Positions 8,011 to 15,707 of a DNA stretch of 64,000 bases are shown in pieces (within the stretch, counting starts at the first letter, position 1; each line of letters opens with the position of its first letter). The notes under the pieces were generated by a model. The model was given only the letters and a program-made list of their open reading frames with translations, had not been told where the DNA came from and did no database searches. Location: positions 2,542,001 through 2,606,000 of the forward strand of contig NZ_JAGIOP010000002.1 of assembly GCF_017876775.1 (NCBI RefSeq), read 5' to 3'. Origin of the DNA: Mycolicibacterium lutetiense (GTDB taxonomy: Bacteria; Actinomycetota; Actinomycetes; Mycobacteriales; Mycobacteriaceae). A program made the position numbers and the translations under genes.

Positions 8011-8156
8011 CCGCGTCCACTTTTCCTGGGGAACCCCAGAGATGCCGGTCTGGTCGGGATCACCCATCGGTGTTCCGGCGGTGATGGTGCTGCAACCAGA
8101 AAGAGTGAAGCCGGCCACGACGATCCCGGCCACGATCCGTCGCATAGCTTTCATCC

Positions 8157-9287
8157 TCACAGTTGGAGTTCGCCGACCAGGGCGTCGACGACCTCGCGCA
8201 GGTCGCCGTCGTTCTCCTCGGCCACGCGACGCTGCCGTTGATAGGAACCGCCGCGGCGGTAGATGTCGGTCACCGAGGCCAACTCGTCGGTGCATCCCAA
8301 TGACTTGGCTACCGGCTCAAGGCGATTCAGGAGTTCGTCGAGATCCTCGGTGACCAGCCGTTCGTTGCTGTCCGAGTCGAGGATGATCACGGCGTCCAGC
8401 CCGTAGCGGGCGGCGCGCCACTTGTTCTCCTGCACATGCCACGGCGGCATGGTCGGCAACTGCTCACCCGCGTCGAGCCGGCGATCCAGGTCGACGATGA
8501 GGCAGTGGGTCAACGCGACCAGCGCACCGAGTTCACGCACATTCGACACTCCGTCGAAGATCCGCACCTCGATGGTGCCCAGGTGCGGTGACGGCCGGAT
8601 GTCCCAACGAATCTCGTTGAGGTGGTCGATGATGCCGGTCTTCTTCTGATCGTGGACGAATCCCTCGAACTCGGACCAGGCCTGGAATTGGAACGGCAGG
8701 CCGGCGGTGGGCAACTGCTGAAACATCATCGACCGGTTGCTCGCATATCCGGTGTCCTCGCCCTCCCAGAACGGTGAGGACGCCGAGAGTGCCAGCAGAT
8801 GCGGGTACTGGTTGAGCAGTGAGGAGATGATCGGCATCACCTTGTGGGCCGAGGAGATCCCGACGTGCACATGCACGCCCCAGATCAGCATCTGCCGCCC
8901 CCACCACTGGGTGCGCTTGATCAGCTCGGCATACCGCGGCGCATCGGTCAGCTGTTGCGCCGACCATTTCGCGAACGGATGGGTGCCCGCGCAGAACAGC
9001 TCCATGCCGCGGTCGTGCACGATCTTGCGGACGGGGCCGAGGGTGCTGCGCAGGTCATCCATCGCCTCACCGGTGTTCTCACAGATTCCGGTGACGATCT
9101 CGATGGTGTTGCGCAGCAACTCCTTGTGCACGTGCGGGGTCTCGCCGACCTCGGCGATCACCTCGGCGGCGCCATTGCTCAGATCACGGGTGTCGGCGTC
9201 GACGAGAGCGAACTCCCACTCGACGCCGACGGTGGGCCGGGGTGACCCGGCGAAATCGATGCGGCTGTCAGCCTGCGCCGATAACAC
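8157..9287 (-). CDS. ybdK: Carboxylate-amine ligase, YbdK/GCS2 family
   Basis: 376 residues from GTG 9287. The N-terminal [14 protein letters not shown] is the glutamate-binding motif of glutamate-cysteine ligase family 2; WGVHVHVGI and [18 protein letters not shown] are further family motifs. YbdK proteins join an amino acid to a carboxylate using ATP and have weak gamma-glutamylcysteine activity; the true substrate is unknown. An ATG at 9311 would add 8 residues and deepen the overlap with sodC from 20 to 44 bases; the shorter form has the length I recall for Rv0433. It is cotranscribed with sodC upstream and runs to 2 bases before the broken lipoprotein start. Confidence 0.9.
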   Translation of the reverse strand: MLSAQADSRIDFAGSPRPTVGVEWEFALVDADTRDLSNGAAEVIAEVGETPHVHKELLRNTIEIVTGICENTGEAMDDLRSTLGPVRKIVHDRGMELFCAGTHPFAKWSAQQLTDAPRYAELIKRTQWWGRQMLIWGVHVHVGISSAHKVMPIISSLLNQYPHLLALSASSPFWEGEDTGYASNRSMMFQQLPTAGLPFQFQAWSEFEGFVHDQKKTGIIDHLNEIRWDIRPSPHLGTIEVRIFDGVSNVRELGALVALTHCLIVDLDRRLDAGEQLPTMPPWHVQENKWRAARYGLDAVIILDSDSNERLVTEDLDELLNRLEPVAKSLGCTDELASVTDIYRRGGSYQRQRRVAEENDGDLREVVDALVGELQL

Positions 9288-9978
9288 CGCACGCCACCCG
9301 GCTTCCGGCATCGCCGGTGGCCATGGTCGCCTGATCGGGGCCGGGGGCTCCGCCGATGACCTGCTGGTACTTCTCCGGCGGGATGTTGGCGAAGTTGTCC
9401 GACTTCTCGTGGATCATGATCGCGGTCTTGGTGCCGGCCAACAGGTCCTCGGCGGTGAACGCGTCGGTGGTGGTCACCAACTTGCCCGAGCCGTCGGCAC
9501 GGATCTGCAGCGAGCTCAGGTCACCGCTGGCGGGATGCCCGGTGTGTCCGGGCACCTGGAAATGGCCTCCGGCGGAGTTGAAGTCGCCGGGTGCGCCGCC
9601 GGTCGGGGACACCGAGTTGGCCTCACACTTGCCGACCGAGTGCAGGTGCAGACCGTGGAATCCGGGAGACAGCTTGCCCGGGGTGGTGGTCTCGACCGTC
9701 ACGGTCGCGAAGCCGTCGGCGAACTGGAAGTCGGCGGTTGCCACGGCCGTGCCGTCGACGGTCTTGAGCTCTGCGGTCAGGGTCTCGCCACCGGTGGGGC
9801 CCGGCGCACCGGGCCCGTTGCCGTGCGCACCGGGAGCGGCCGACGGCGAGGGCGATCCGGTCCAGATCGCCGGAGTGGTACCGGGCGTGTCGGAGGGCAC
9901 CTGGCCGGGAGGGCTGCAGGCGCTCAACGCGACAACAGGGGCAGCGAACAGGACGGCAACACTGACGGGCTTCAGCAT
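9268..9978 (-). CDS. sodC: Cu,Zn superoxide dismutase lipoprotein SodC
   Basis: 236 residues. A signal peptide ends in lipobox L-S-A-C (Cys21), so the enzyme is anchored to the outer face of the membrane. A proline/glycine linker precedes the SOD domain. Metal ligands are visible in [14 protein letters not shown] and [13 protein letters not shown], and the disulfide cysteine sits in [10 protein letters not shown] at the end. It converts superoxide to peroxide and oxygen and protects from host or environmental superoxide. The gene follows the virR-like gene by 10 bases and overlaps ybdK, forming one operon in the same order as Rv0431-Rv0433. Confidence 0.96.
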   Translation of the reverse strand: MLKPVSVAVLFAAPVVALSACSPPGQVPSDTPGTTPAIWTGSPSPSAAPGAHGNGPGAPGPTGGETLTAELKTVDGTAVATADFQFADGFATVTVETTTPGKLSPGFHGLHLHSVGKCEANSVSPTGGAPGDFNSAGGHFQVPGHTGHPASGDLSSLQIRADGSGKLVTTTDAFTAEDLLAGTKTAIMIHEKSDNFANIPPEKYQQVIGGAPGPDQATMATGDAGSRVACGVIGAG

Positions 9979-9988
9979 GGCCCAAAGC

Positions 9989-10459
9989 CTAGCCGGTGAC
10001 GACCACGATCACGCCCGGTGGTTGCTCGAGAAGTTCGGGGCGTCGGGGTTCGACGGGTGCCTGGATCGCCTTGCCCACAGCTTCGGCGGCTTCCTTCTCG
10101 CCCGGAGTCTCACCGAAGAACACCGTGGTGCCGGCGACGCCTTCGAGCGTCAGGTTGCCGGTGTCGGTGACATTCCAGTGCGCCTCGCGCAGACGGTTGG
10201 CCGTGGTCTCGGCCGCACCTGCGACCTCGGAGATGTTGTACACCCGCACGTCGGCCTTGACCTCGGGGGCGGGTGCGGCCTTTGCCGATGTCTTCGTGGT
10301 GGCCGTCGCGGACGTGGTGGACACGGACGACGACTGATCCGCTGAGTCGTCGTCGGAGCCGAGCGCCTGTAAACCGACCAGCAGGAATACGACCCCGAGG
10401 AACAACAGCACCATCACCATGGCCCGCACGGGCAACCCGGAGGAGTCTCGCTGATTCAT
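9989..10459 (-). CDS. virR: LytR_C-domain membrane protein (VirR-like, Rv0431 type)
   Basis: 156 residues. One membrane helix ([17 protein letters not shown]) follows a short cytoplasmic start, then a Ser/Thr/Ala-rich linker and a LytR_C domain ([22 protein letters not shown] ... [16 protein letters not shown]). The M. tuberculosis protein in this place, VirR, controls membrane vesicle release and envelope integrity. I choose ATG 10459 rather than GTG 10468: a TACAGT -10 hexamer at 10467-10472 lies 7 bases before it, which suggests a leaderless transcript. The symbol is assigned from context and domain. Confidence 0.85.
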   Translation of the reverse strand: MNQRDSSGLPVRAMVMVLLFLGVVFLLVGLQALGSDDDSADQSSSVSTTSATATTKTSAKAAPAPEVKADVRVYNISEVAGAAETTANRLREAHWNVTDTGNLTLEGVAGTTVFFGETPGEKEAAEAVGKAIQAPVEPRRPELLEQPPGVIVVVTG

Positions 10460-10466
10460 CGGCACC

Positions 10467-10472
10467 ACTGTA
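10467..10472 (-). promoter_or_regulatory. Candidate -10 for the virR-like/sodC operon
   Basis: On the minus strand TACAGT stands 7 bases before ATG 10459. This spacing puts the transcription start on the A of the start codon, the leaderless layout common in mycobacteria. No Shine-Dalgarno sequence is seen in front of this gene. Confidence 0.45.
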
Positions 10473-10507
10473 TCGAGCGAACCGCCCGATCCCTCACCCC
10501 GTGACCT

Positions 10508-10819
10508 TTAGGTGGTGATATCGAAGCCGAGCCGCCGCGCAGCACGCGCCTTCTGACGGCTTGCCCGCAGCCGACGCAGCCGCTTCACCAGCATCGGGTC
10601 GGCGGCCAGCGCCTCGGGGCGGTCCACCAACGCATTGAGCACCTGGTAGTACCGCGTGGCTGACATCGAGAAGAGCTCTTTGATCGCGTCTTCCTTGCTG
10701 CCGGCGTACTTCCACCACTGGCGTTCGAAGCCCAAAATATCGTGCTCGCGCCGGGTGAGCCCGTCACCCAGGTCAGAGTCGTCCCCGGATTGCTCAGTCC
10801 GCGCCATGGCGCCGTCCAT
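10508..10819 (-). CDS. DUF3263 protein (Rv0430 type)
   Basis: 103 residues. GLTRREHDILGFERQWWKYAGSKEDAIKELF and SATRYYQVLNALVDRPEALAADPMLVKRLRRLR form the DUF3263 helical domain, which looks like a small helix-turn-helix DNA-binding fold. The C-terminus is very basic. ATG 10819 is preceded by AAGGAG at proper spacing and is preferred over the internal ATG 10807. The gene is divergent from def (138 bp apart) and lies upstream of the virR-like gene. The role is not established. Confidence 0.85.
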   Translation of the reverse strand: MDGAMARTEQSGDDSDLGDGLTRREHDILGFERQWWKYAGSKEDAIKELFSMSATRYYQVLNALVDRPEALAADPMLVKRLRRLRASRQKARAARRLGFDITT

Positions 10820-10957
10820 ATTGCTCCTTGGACCCTTCCGACACGTGAGAAATAACATCGCTGTGGTTCGGCGATTATTCAACCACGGCTTGCTGGGTTG
10901 AGCTGACACATAAACCCGCGAGTCGGGTGTGAAGGATTGCCACCTTAAACTTCCCGC

Positions 10958-11551
10958 ATGGCCGTTGTACCGATTTGCATCGTCGGGGATCCCGTTCTGC
11001 ACACACCGACCGAGCCGGTGCCCGTCGGCCCGGACGGCTCGCTGCCCGCGGATCTGCCCGAACTCATCCAGACCATGTTCGAGACCATGGACGCCGCGAA
11101 CGGGGTTGGCTTGGCCGCCAACCAGATCGGTGTATCCAAGCGGTTGTTCGTCTACGACTGCGCCCCGACACGCGGCCAGGTGACGCGGCGTCGCGGAGTC
11201 GTCATCAACCCGGTGCTGGAGACCTCCGAGATCCCCGAGACGATGCCGGACCCCGATGACGACGAGGAAGGCTGCCTGTCCGTGCCGGGCGAGAATTTCC
11301 CGACCGGCCGGGCCGACTGGGCACGGGTCACGGGCCTCGATGCCGACGGTTCCCCGGTCACTCTCGAGGGCACCGACTTGTTTGCCCGGATGCTGCAGCA
11401 CGAAACCGGGCACCTCGACGGATTCCTCTACATCGACCGCCTCGTGGGCCGGCACGCTCGGGCCGCGAAGAAGACCGTCAAGCGCAACGGTTGGGGTGTT
11501 CCAGGCCTGTCCTGGATGCCCGGCGAGGATCCCGACCCGTTCGGCCACTGA
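10958..11551 (+). CDS. def: Peptide deformylase
   Basis: 197 residues. All three catalytic motifs are present: GVGLAANQ (about 49-56), EGCLSVPG (Cys106) and QHETGHLDG (His148, Glu149, His152), which bind the metal. The enzyme removes the formyl group from new proteins in the cytosol. An acidic insertion (DPDDDEEG) precedes the second motif, as in mycobacterial Def. The GNAT gene follows after 12 bases, so they are likely cotranscribed. Confidence 0.97.
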   Translation: MAVVPICIVGDPVLHTPTEPVPVGPDGSLPADLPELIQTMFETMDAANGVGLAANQIGVSKRLFVYDCAPTRGQVTRRRGVVINPVLETSEIPETMPDPDDDEEGCLSVPGENFPTGRADWARVTGLDADGSPVTLEGTDLFARMLQHETGHLDGFLYIDRLVGRHARAAKKTVKRNGWGVPGLSWMPGEDPDPFGH

Positions 11552-11563
11552 TGCCGCGCACCG

Positions 11564-12526
11564 ATGCCTGAGTTACCCGCACTCGGGTCCCGGGTCAGCC
11601 TGCGTTATCAGCTGCCACCCGGATCGGCCAAGCCGCTCACCGACGTCATCGGGCACCTCGAACAACGGGAGCCGACGGTGCTGATCCGCACCAAGGACGG
11701 TGAACTCGTCGACGTCGCGCCGACCGACATCGTGAGCGTGCGCGAACTGTCGCACGCCCCGGTACGGGCCTCGGAGATCCGTGCGCTCGAGCATGCGGCG
11801 GCACTGGCGTGGCCGGGCGTCGAGCAGCACTGGCTGGGCGGCTGGCTGCTGCGCGCCGGGCACGGCATCACCAGCCGCGCGAACTCCGCTATCCCGTTGG
11901 ACATGTCGGCGCAGATCGCCGATCTGTCCGCGGTCCGCGACTGGTACCGGGACCGTGACCTGCCGGCCTGGCTGGCGCTGCCCGAGCGGCTGCTGCCGAT
12001 TCGCACCCCGGGGATCAAGCCGGCCCGGGTGATGGTGCGACCCCTCGCGCTCCCGGCCACCCCGCCCCCGGCCATCCCGCCGCCGGCCACCCCGCCCAAT
12101 GTCACGCCAGCGCAACCCTCGCCGTCGAGTGTCACGCTGGCGCAGCAACCGGACACCCAGTGGCGCCGGATCTACGAACGCGACGTCCCGCTCGACGTGC
12201 TGACCGCCGTCGTCGACGGGCAGCTGACCTTCGCGACGCTGCCCGATCGCGCGGTCGGCCGCGGCGCCGTGACAAGCGCACCGGACGGCACGGCCTGGCT
12301 GGGCATCTCCTCGGTCCGCGTCGCCCCCGCCTACCGCCGCAGAGGCCACGCCCGGGCGGTGTGCGAGGCGCTTCTGTCCTGGGGCGCCGAGGCGGGTGCC
12401 CAGCAGGCCTACGTCCAGGTGGAGGTCGACAACCCTGCGGCCATCACGCTGTACACCTCGCTGGGTTTCCGGCTGCACCACCAAACCCGTTATGTCACTG
12501 CCGACGATGTCCTCGGTCCACCCTGA
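11564..12526 (+). CDS. GNAT family N-acetyltransferase (Rv0428c type)
   Basis: 320 residues. The C-terminal half is a GNAT fold with acetyl-CoA motif VAPAYRRRGHARAV (about residues 252-265) and a final ALxLYTSLGF-like segment (AAITLYTSLGFRLH). The N-terminal half has a beta-rich domain and HWLGGWLLRAGHG, typical of mycobacterial orthologues. The two parts are joined by a Pro/Ala-rich linker with a PPATPP-like short repeat near residues 162-185. The substrate is unknown. It is placed between def and xthA as in M. tuberculosis. Confidence 0.88.
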   Translation: MPELPALGSRVSLRYQLPPGSAKPLTDVIGHLEQREPTVLIRTKDGELVDVAPTDIVSVRELSHAPVRASEIRALEHAAALAWPGVEQHWLGGWLLRAGHGITSRANSAIPLDMSAQIADLSAVRDWYRDRDLPAWLALPERLLPIRTPGIKPARVMVRPLALPATPPPAIPPPATPPNVTPAQPSPSSVTLAQQPDTQWRRIYERDVPLDVLTAVVDGQLTFATLPDRAVGRGAVTSAPDGTAWLGISSVRVAPAYRRRGHARAVCEALLSWGAEAGAQQAYVQVEVDNPAAITLYTSLGFRLHHQTRYVTADDVLGPP

Positions 12527-12531
12527 CCCGA

Positions 12532-12537
12532 TAGGGT
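12532..12537 (+). promoter_or_regulatory. Candidate -10 for leaderless xthA
   Basis: TAGGGT lies 8 bases before the xthA ATG at 12546 with no Shine-Dalgarno in between, which suggests transcription starts at or next to the start codon. It would give xthA a promoter independent of the def-GNAT transcript. Confidence 0.45.
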
Positions 12538-12545
12538 CTACCCCC

Positions 12546-13358
12546 ATGCGCCTGGCCACCTGGAACGTCAACTCGATCCGAACCCGAGTGGACCGCGTGG
12601 TCGACTGGCTGGAGCGCGCCGACGTCGACGTGCTGGCCATGCAGGAAACCAAGTGCACCGACGCGCAGTTCCCGATGATGCCGTTCGAGGCGCTGGGTTA
12701 CGAGGTGGCGCACGTCGGGCTCAATCAGTGGAACGGCGTGGCGATCGCCTCCCGCGTCGGCCTGGACGACGTCGAGATCGGGTTCGCGGGTCAACCGACC
12801 TGGAGCAGCAAGCCTGAGGAAGAGGCCATCGCCGAGGCGCGCGCACTGGGGGCCACCTGCGGCGGGGTGCGGGTGTGGAGCCTGTATGTACCCAACGGCC
12901 GCTCGCTGACCGACCCGCATTACGCCTACAAGCTGGATTGGCTTGCCGCCCTGAGGGATACCGCCGCCGGCTGGCTCAAGGAAGACCCGGAGCGGCCCAT
13001 CGCACTGGTGGGTGACTGGAACATCGCGCCGCAGGACGAGGATGTCTGGGACATGGCCGCGTTCGACGGCAAGACGCATGTCTCCGAGCCCGAGCGGGCC
13101 GCCTTCCAGGCCATGCACGATGCCCAATTCACCGATGTGGTGCGGTCTTTCACGCCCGGGCCGGGGATCTACACGTACTGGGATTACACCCAGCTGGCAT
13201 TCCAGAAGCGCCGCGGCATGCGCATCGACTTCATCCTCGGCTCCCCCGGCCTGGCCGCTCGGGTCACGCACGCCGAGATCGCGAAGGACGAGCGTCGCCC
13301 CAAGAAGGGCACCACCGCGCCCAGCGATCACACCCCGGTCGTCGTCGACCTCAGCTGA
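12546..13358 (+). CDS. xthA: Exodeoxyribonuclease III
   Basis: 270 residues of the ExoIII/AP endonuclease family. Visible motifs are ATWNVNSIR, LAMQETKCTD (metal-binding Glu), YVPNGR, LVGDWNIAP and SDHTPVVVDL (catalytic Asp-His). The enzyme cuts abasic sites and degrades DNA from 3' ends in base excision repair. ATG 12546 gives the canonical N-terminus; an in-frame extension upstream lies inside the GNAT gene and is rejected. Confidence 0.96.
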   Translation: MRLATWNVNSIRTRVDRVVDWLERADVDVLAMQETKCTDAQFPMMPFEALGYEVAHVGLNQWNGVAIASRVGLDDVEIGFAGQPTWSSKPEEEAIAEARALGATCGGVRVWSLYVPNGRSLTDPHYAYKLDWLAALRDTAAGWLKEDPERPIALVGDWNIAPQDEDVWDMAAFDGKTHVSEPERAAFQAMHDAQFTDVVRSFTPGPGIYTYWDYTQLAFQKRRGMRIDFILGSPGLAARVTHAEIAKDERRPKKGTTAPSDHTPVVVDLS

Positions 13359-13376
13359 GCCGTCACCCGCCGTCGG

Positions 13377-14114
13377 CTATCGCGCCGACTCGGTGATGAG
13401 CTCCACCGCTTCGGCCACGCTGTCGGTGCAATGGAGCAGGGCCAGGTCGGATTCGGAGATCTTTCCGCCGGCCAGCACCGTGTTACGGATCCAGTCGATC
13501 AGGCCCGACCAGTAGTCGACGCCCATCAGGATGATCGGAAACTGGGTGACCTTGCGGGTCTGCACCAGGGTCAGCGCCTCGAACAGTTCGTCGAGGGTGC
13601 CGAATCCTCCCGGCAGGCACACGAATGCCTGCGCATATTTGATGAACATGGTTTTGCGGACGAAGAAGTAGCGGAAGTTGATGCCGAGATCGACCCAGTG
13701 GTTGAGGTGCTGTTCGAAGGGCAACTCGATACCGAGTCCGACGGAGTAGCCGCCGGACTCGCTGGCCCCGCGATTGACCGCCTCCATAGAGCCCGGGCCG
13801 CCCCCGGTGATCACCGCATAGCCCGCCCGGACCAACGCGACGCCCAGTTCCTCGCCCAACCGATACTCGGGCGAATGCGGTGCCGTCCGCGCCGATCCAA
13901 AAACCGTGACTGCCCTGGGCATTTCAGCGAGGGCATCGAAGCCGTCGACGAACTCGCCCTGAATGCGCATCACCCGCCACGGATCGGTGTGCGCCCAGTC
14001 GGTGGGGCCGCGCCGGTCCAGCAGCCGCAGATCGGCGGTGGTGGTGGCACATCGATCGCGGCGCAGTTGCACCGAACCGTGGATCTGAGGCTGGTTGTCG
14101 TCGTCCTCGGTCAC
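13377..14114 (-). CDS. LOG-family Rossmann protein (TIGR00730)
   Basis: 245 residues from GTG 14114. The signatures GGGPGSMEAVNRGA and PGGFGTLDELFEAL define the LOG/lysine-decarboxylase-like family, whose characterised members release cytokinin bases from their 5'-monophosphates by hydrolysing the ribosyl bond. AVTVFGSARTA begins the Rossmann fold. An open frame extends to 14459 but would run through the methyltransferase gene; GTG 14114 overlaps that gene's TGA by 3 bases and is the likely start. The C-terminus converges on xthA. Confidence 0.88.
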   Translation of the reverse strand: MTEDDDNQPQIHGSVQLRRDRCATTTADLRLLDRRGPTDWAHTDPWRVMRIQGEFVDGFDALAEMPRAVTVFGSARTAPHSPEYRLGEELGVALVRAGYAVITGGGPGSMEAVNRGASESGGYSVGLGIELPFEQHLNHWVDLGINFRYFFVRKTMFIKYAQAFVCLPGGFGTLDELFEALTLVQTRKVTQFPIILMGVDYWSGLIDWIRNTVLAGGKISESDLALLHCTDSVAEAVELITESAR

Positions 14115-14749
14115 GGCTTCACTCCCACGGTGATGACGTCGGAGATCGGCGTCCACACCGGCCGGCGTACCCGATGCTGTTCGGCGACAGTGAATCCGGC
14201 CGCCTCGAACAGCGCGCGCATCTCCTTCTCGGTGGGGCTGTGCGCGGGTGCCCCCAGGTCGGCCGACAGTGCGTGCAGCGGCAGGAAGGTACGACGAGGG
14301 CTCATCGTCGTCACCGCCACCATGCCGCCCGGCGCCAGCACCCGGTAGAACTCCGCAAGCGCGGCGGGCTGGTCGAAGAAATGAAACGCCGAGGTCGTCA
14401 CCACCGCGTCGAGGAAGCCGTCCTCGAAGGGCAGTTCCTCGGCCGGGGCTGACTTCCACCGCACCTGATCGGACCGCTTACCGGCCTGGGCGAGCATGCC
14501 GTCGGACATGTCCAGGCCGTAAACCTCGTCAGGGCGCAGTTCGCGTTGGATGCGGTCGGCCAGGATGCCGGTACCGCAGGCGATATCGGCGATCTGACGG
14601 GCACCGCGCTGCTGCAGTTGGGCAATCACCTCGTCCTGGGCGGGCCGGTACACCCACCGCTGGAGGCAGCCCTGGTCGTAGGCCGGTGCGGCGAAACTCC
14701 AGAAGCGCGTGATGGCGTCGTTGAATCCGCGGCGCTGTGTGATGGTCAC
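14111..14749 (-). CDS. Class I SAM-dependent methyltransferase
   Basis: 212 residues from GTG 14749. Motif I is IADIACGTGILADR, followed by GLDMSDGMLAQA (acidic loop) and FEDGFLDAVVTTSAFHFF, typical of UbiE/methyltransf_11 enzymes. The substrate is not evident. The frame extends to 14866, but that part overlaps the end of the neighbouring Septum_form gene and lacks family similarity, so the GTG is preferred. It is coupled to the LOG gene by GTGA. Confidence 0.85.
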   Translation of the reverse strand: MTITQRRGFNDAITRFWSFAAPAYDQGCLQRWVYRPAQDEVIAQLQQRGARQIADIACGTGILADRIQRELRPDEVYGLDMSDGMLAQAGKRSDQVRWKSAPAEELPFEDGFLDAVVTTSAFHFFDQPAALAEFYRVLAPGGMVAVTTMSPRRTFLPLHALSADLGAPAHSPTEKEMRALFEAAGFTVAEQHRVRRPVWTPISDVITVGVKP

Positions 14750-14768
14750 GAGCCCGAGTGTAGGTCGG

Positions 14769-15656
14769 CTACGACGGCTTCCCCGCGCAGTAGAGCCGCG
14801 CCGGCTCGGGGAAGGCCACCGCGCGTGAGAGGGAATCACACACGGCGGGGTCGGTTGAACCGTCAACCCGCTTGACGATCTTGATGACAGCGTTCGGGTC
14901 GGAGCATTCCACCGGGGTGATCAGCTTGTCTTCGATGTTGAAGCACTCGCCTTCCTCGATGTCGAGGATGAAGCAGTAGGTGCGGGTCTTGTCCATGAGC
15001 ACGGAGTAGTCAGAGTCGGCCCGTTTGCCGTCCGGACATGTCGCGGATCCGCCACCTTTGGACGCCAACTCGTAAATGGCCTCCGGGTTGCCGCAGCCGG
15101 CCGGGGTGAGGTCCATGCCCGCCGAGGCGTACTGATCGCTGGTGATGCACTCCCCCACCGCCAAGTCACCAGATGCCCCGGACTTCGAGGACCCGGAAGC
15201 TGAGCTCGTGCTCGGCGCCGAGCTCGAACTCGACGCGGAACTGGAATTCGACTCCGACGCGAGTGACGCCATCCGCCCCGCCAATCCCAACAGGCCGAGC
15301 ACCAGCAGAACCGCACCGATCACGATCATCGCCGTGCCCGACTTCCTGGGTGGTGCGCCGTAGGCCTGCGGGTAGCCGGGCTGCTGCGGGTAACCCTGCT
15401 GTGGATAACCCTGCGGATACCCCGGCTGCGGGTAGCCCTGTTGCGGATAACCCTGGGGATACCCGGGTTGTGGGTAGCCCGGCGGGTACACCGGCTGGCC
15501 GCTCGGCTTTGCCCCAGACGACGAACGCCGAACCAGGCCGAGGATGAGCAGCAGCAGCCCCAACCCGGGAATGAGCAGCGTGCCAATGACCGTGCCAATG
15601 GCGTAGCCCGCGGATTCTGCGGCGCTTCCGGCGGCGGCCAGTGTCTGAGCGACCAT
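14769..15656 (-). CDS. Membrane protein with PGYPQ repeats and Cys-rich extracytoplasmic domain
   Basis: 295 residues in four parts: an N-terminal hydrophobic segment (about 19-42), a Pro-Gly-Tyr-Gln linker with about ten units of the type GYPQ (about 52-100), a second membrane helix (AMIVIGAVLLVLGLLGLAG), then a Ser-rich spacer and an extracytoplasmic domain with paired cysteines (GECITSDQ ... PAGCGNP, TCPDG ... YCFILD, ECFNIED ... VECSDP). This layout recalls Septum_form/LppU-like actinobacterial proteins. Its role is unknown; repeat linkers of this kind often mediate protein contacts. A second protein with the same layout is encoded at 20837. Confidence 0.75.
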   Translation of the reverse strand: MVAQTLAAAGSAAESAGYAIGTVIGTLLIPGLGLLLLILGLVRRSSSGAKPSGQPVYPPGYPQPGYPQGYPQQGYPQPGYPQGYPQQGYPQQPGYPQAYGAPPRKSGTAMIVIGAVLLVLGLLGLAGRMASLASESNSSSASSSSSAPSTSSASGSSKSGASGDLAVGECITSDQYASAGMDLTPAGCGNPEAIYELASKGGGSATCPDGKRADSDYSVLMDKTRTYCFILDIEEGECFNIEDKLITPVECSDPNAVIKIVKRVDGSTDPAVCDSLSRAVAFPEPARLYCAGKPS

Positions 15657-15707
15657 GGCGGCGAGTATCGCATGAGGCGACCAGAAATCGGTTTGCTGAC
15701 CGGCCGC

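Larger units (their letters stand above)
6733..8038 (+). mobile_element. IS3-family insertion sequence, complete, 1306 bp
   Basis: The element begins TG and ends CA, as IS3-family elements do. Its ends form an imperfect inverted repeat: TGAGGTTCCCCAG at 6733 against TGGGGTTCCCCAG read inward from 8038, continuing to a shared GTGGAC about 24 bases in. The trinucleotide GAG stands directly outside both ends (6730-6732 and 8039-8041), a 3 bp target-site duplication. It carries orfA and orfB in the usual overlapping arrangement, both intact. Complete ends and open frames suggest a recent, possibly still active insertion. The sub-group within IS3 is not resolved. Confidence 0.95.
6411..8154 (-). 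pseudogene. Lipoprotein gene interrupted by an IS3-family element
   Basis: The 5' part (8154-8039) encodes MKAMRRIVAGIVVAGFTLSGC, a lipoprotein signal with lipobox L-S-G-C, then STITAGTPMGDPDQTGI. The 3' part (6732-6411) encodes a Thr/Lys/Pro-rich linker and a C-terminal domain with two cysteines (TCQEYASM and FIGAMCVLG). Removing the element and one copy of its 3 bp target repeat restores one uninterrupted frame of 144 residues, so the break is only the insertion. In the present state the 5' part reads about 26 residues into the element and stops near 7960. The start lies 2 bases after the ybdK stop, so it was the end of the sodC-ybdK run. The family of the C-terminal domain is not recognised; it resembles small mycobacterial secreted DUF732-type proteins only in size and cysteine pattern. 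Confidence 0.9.
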
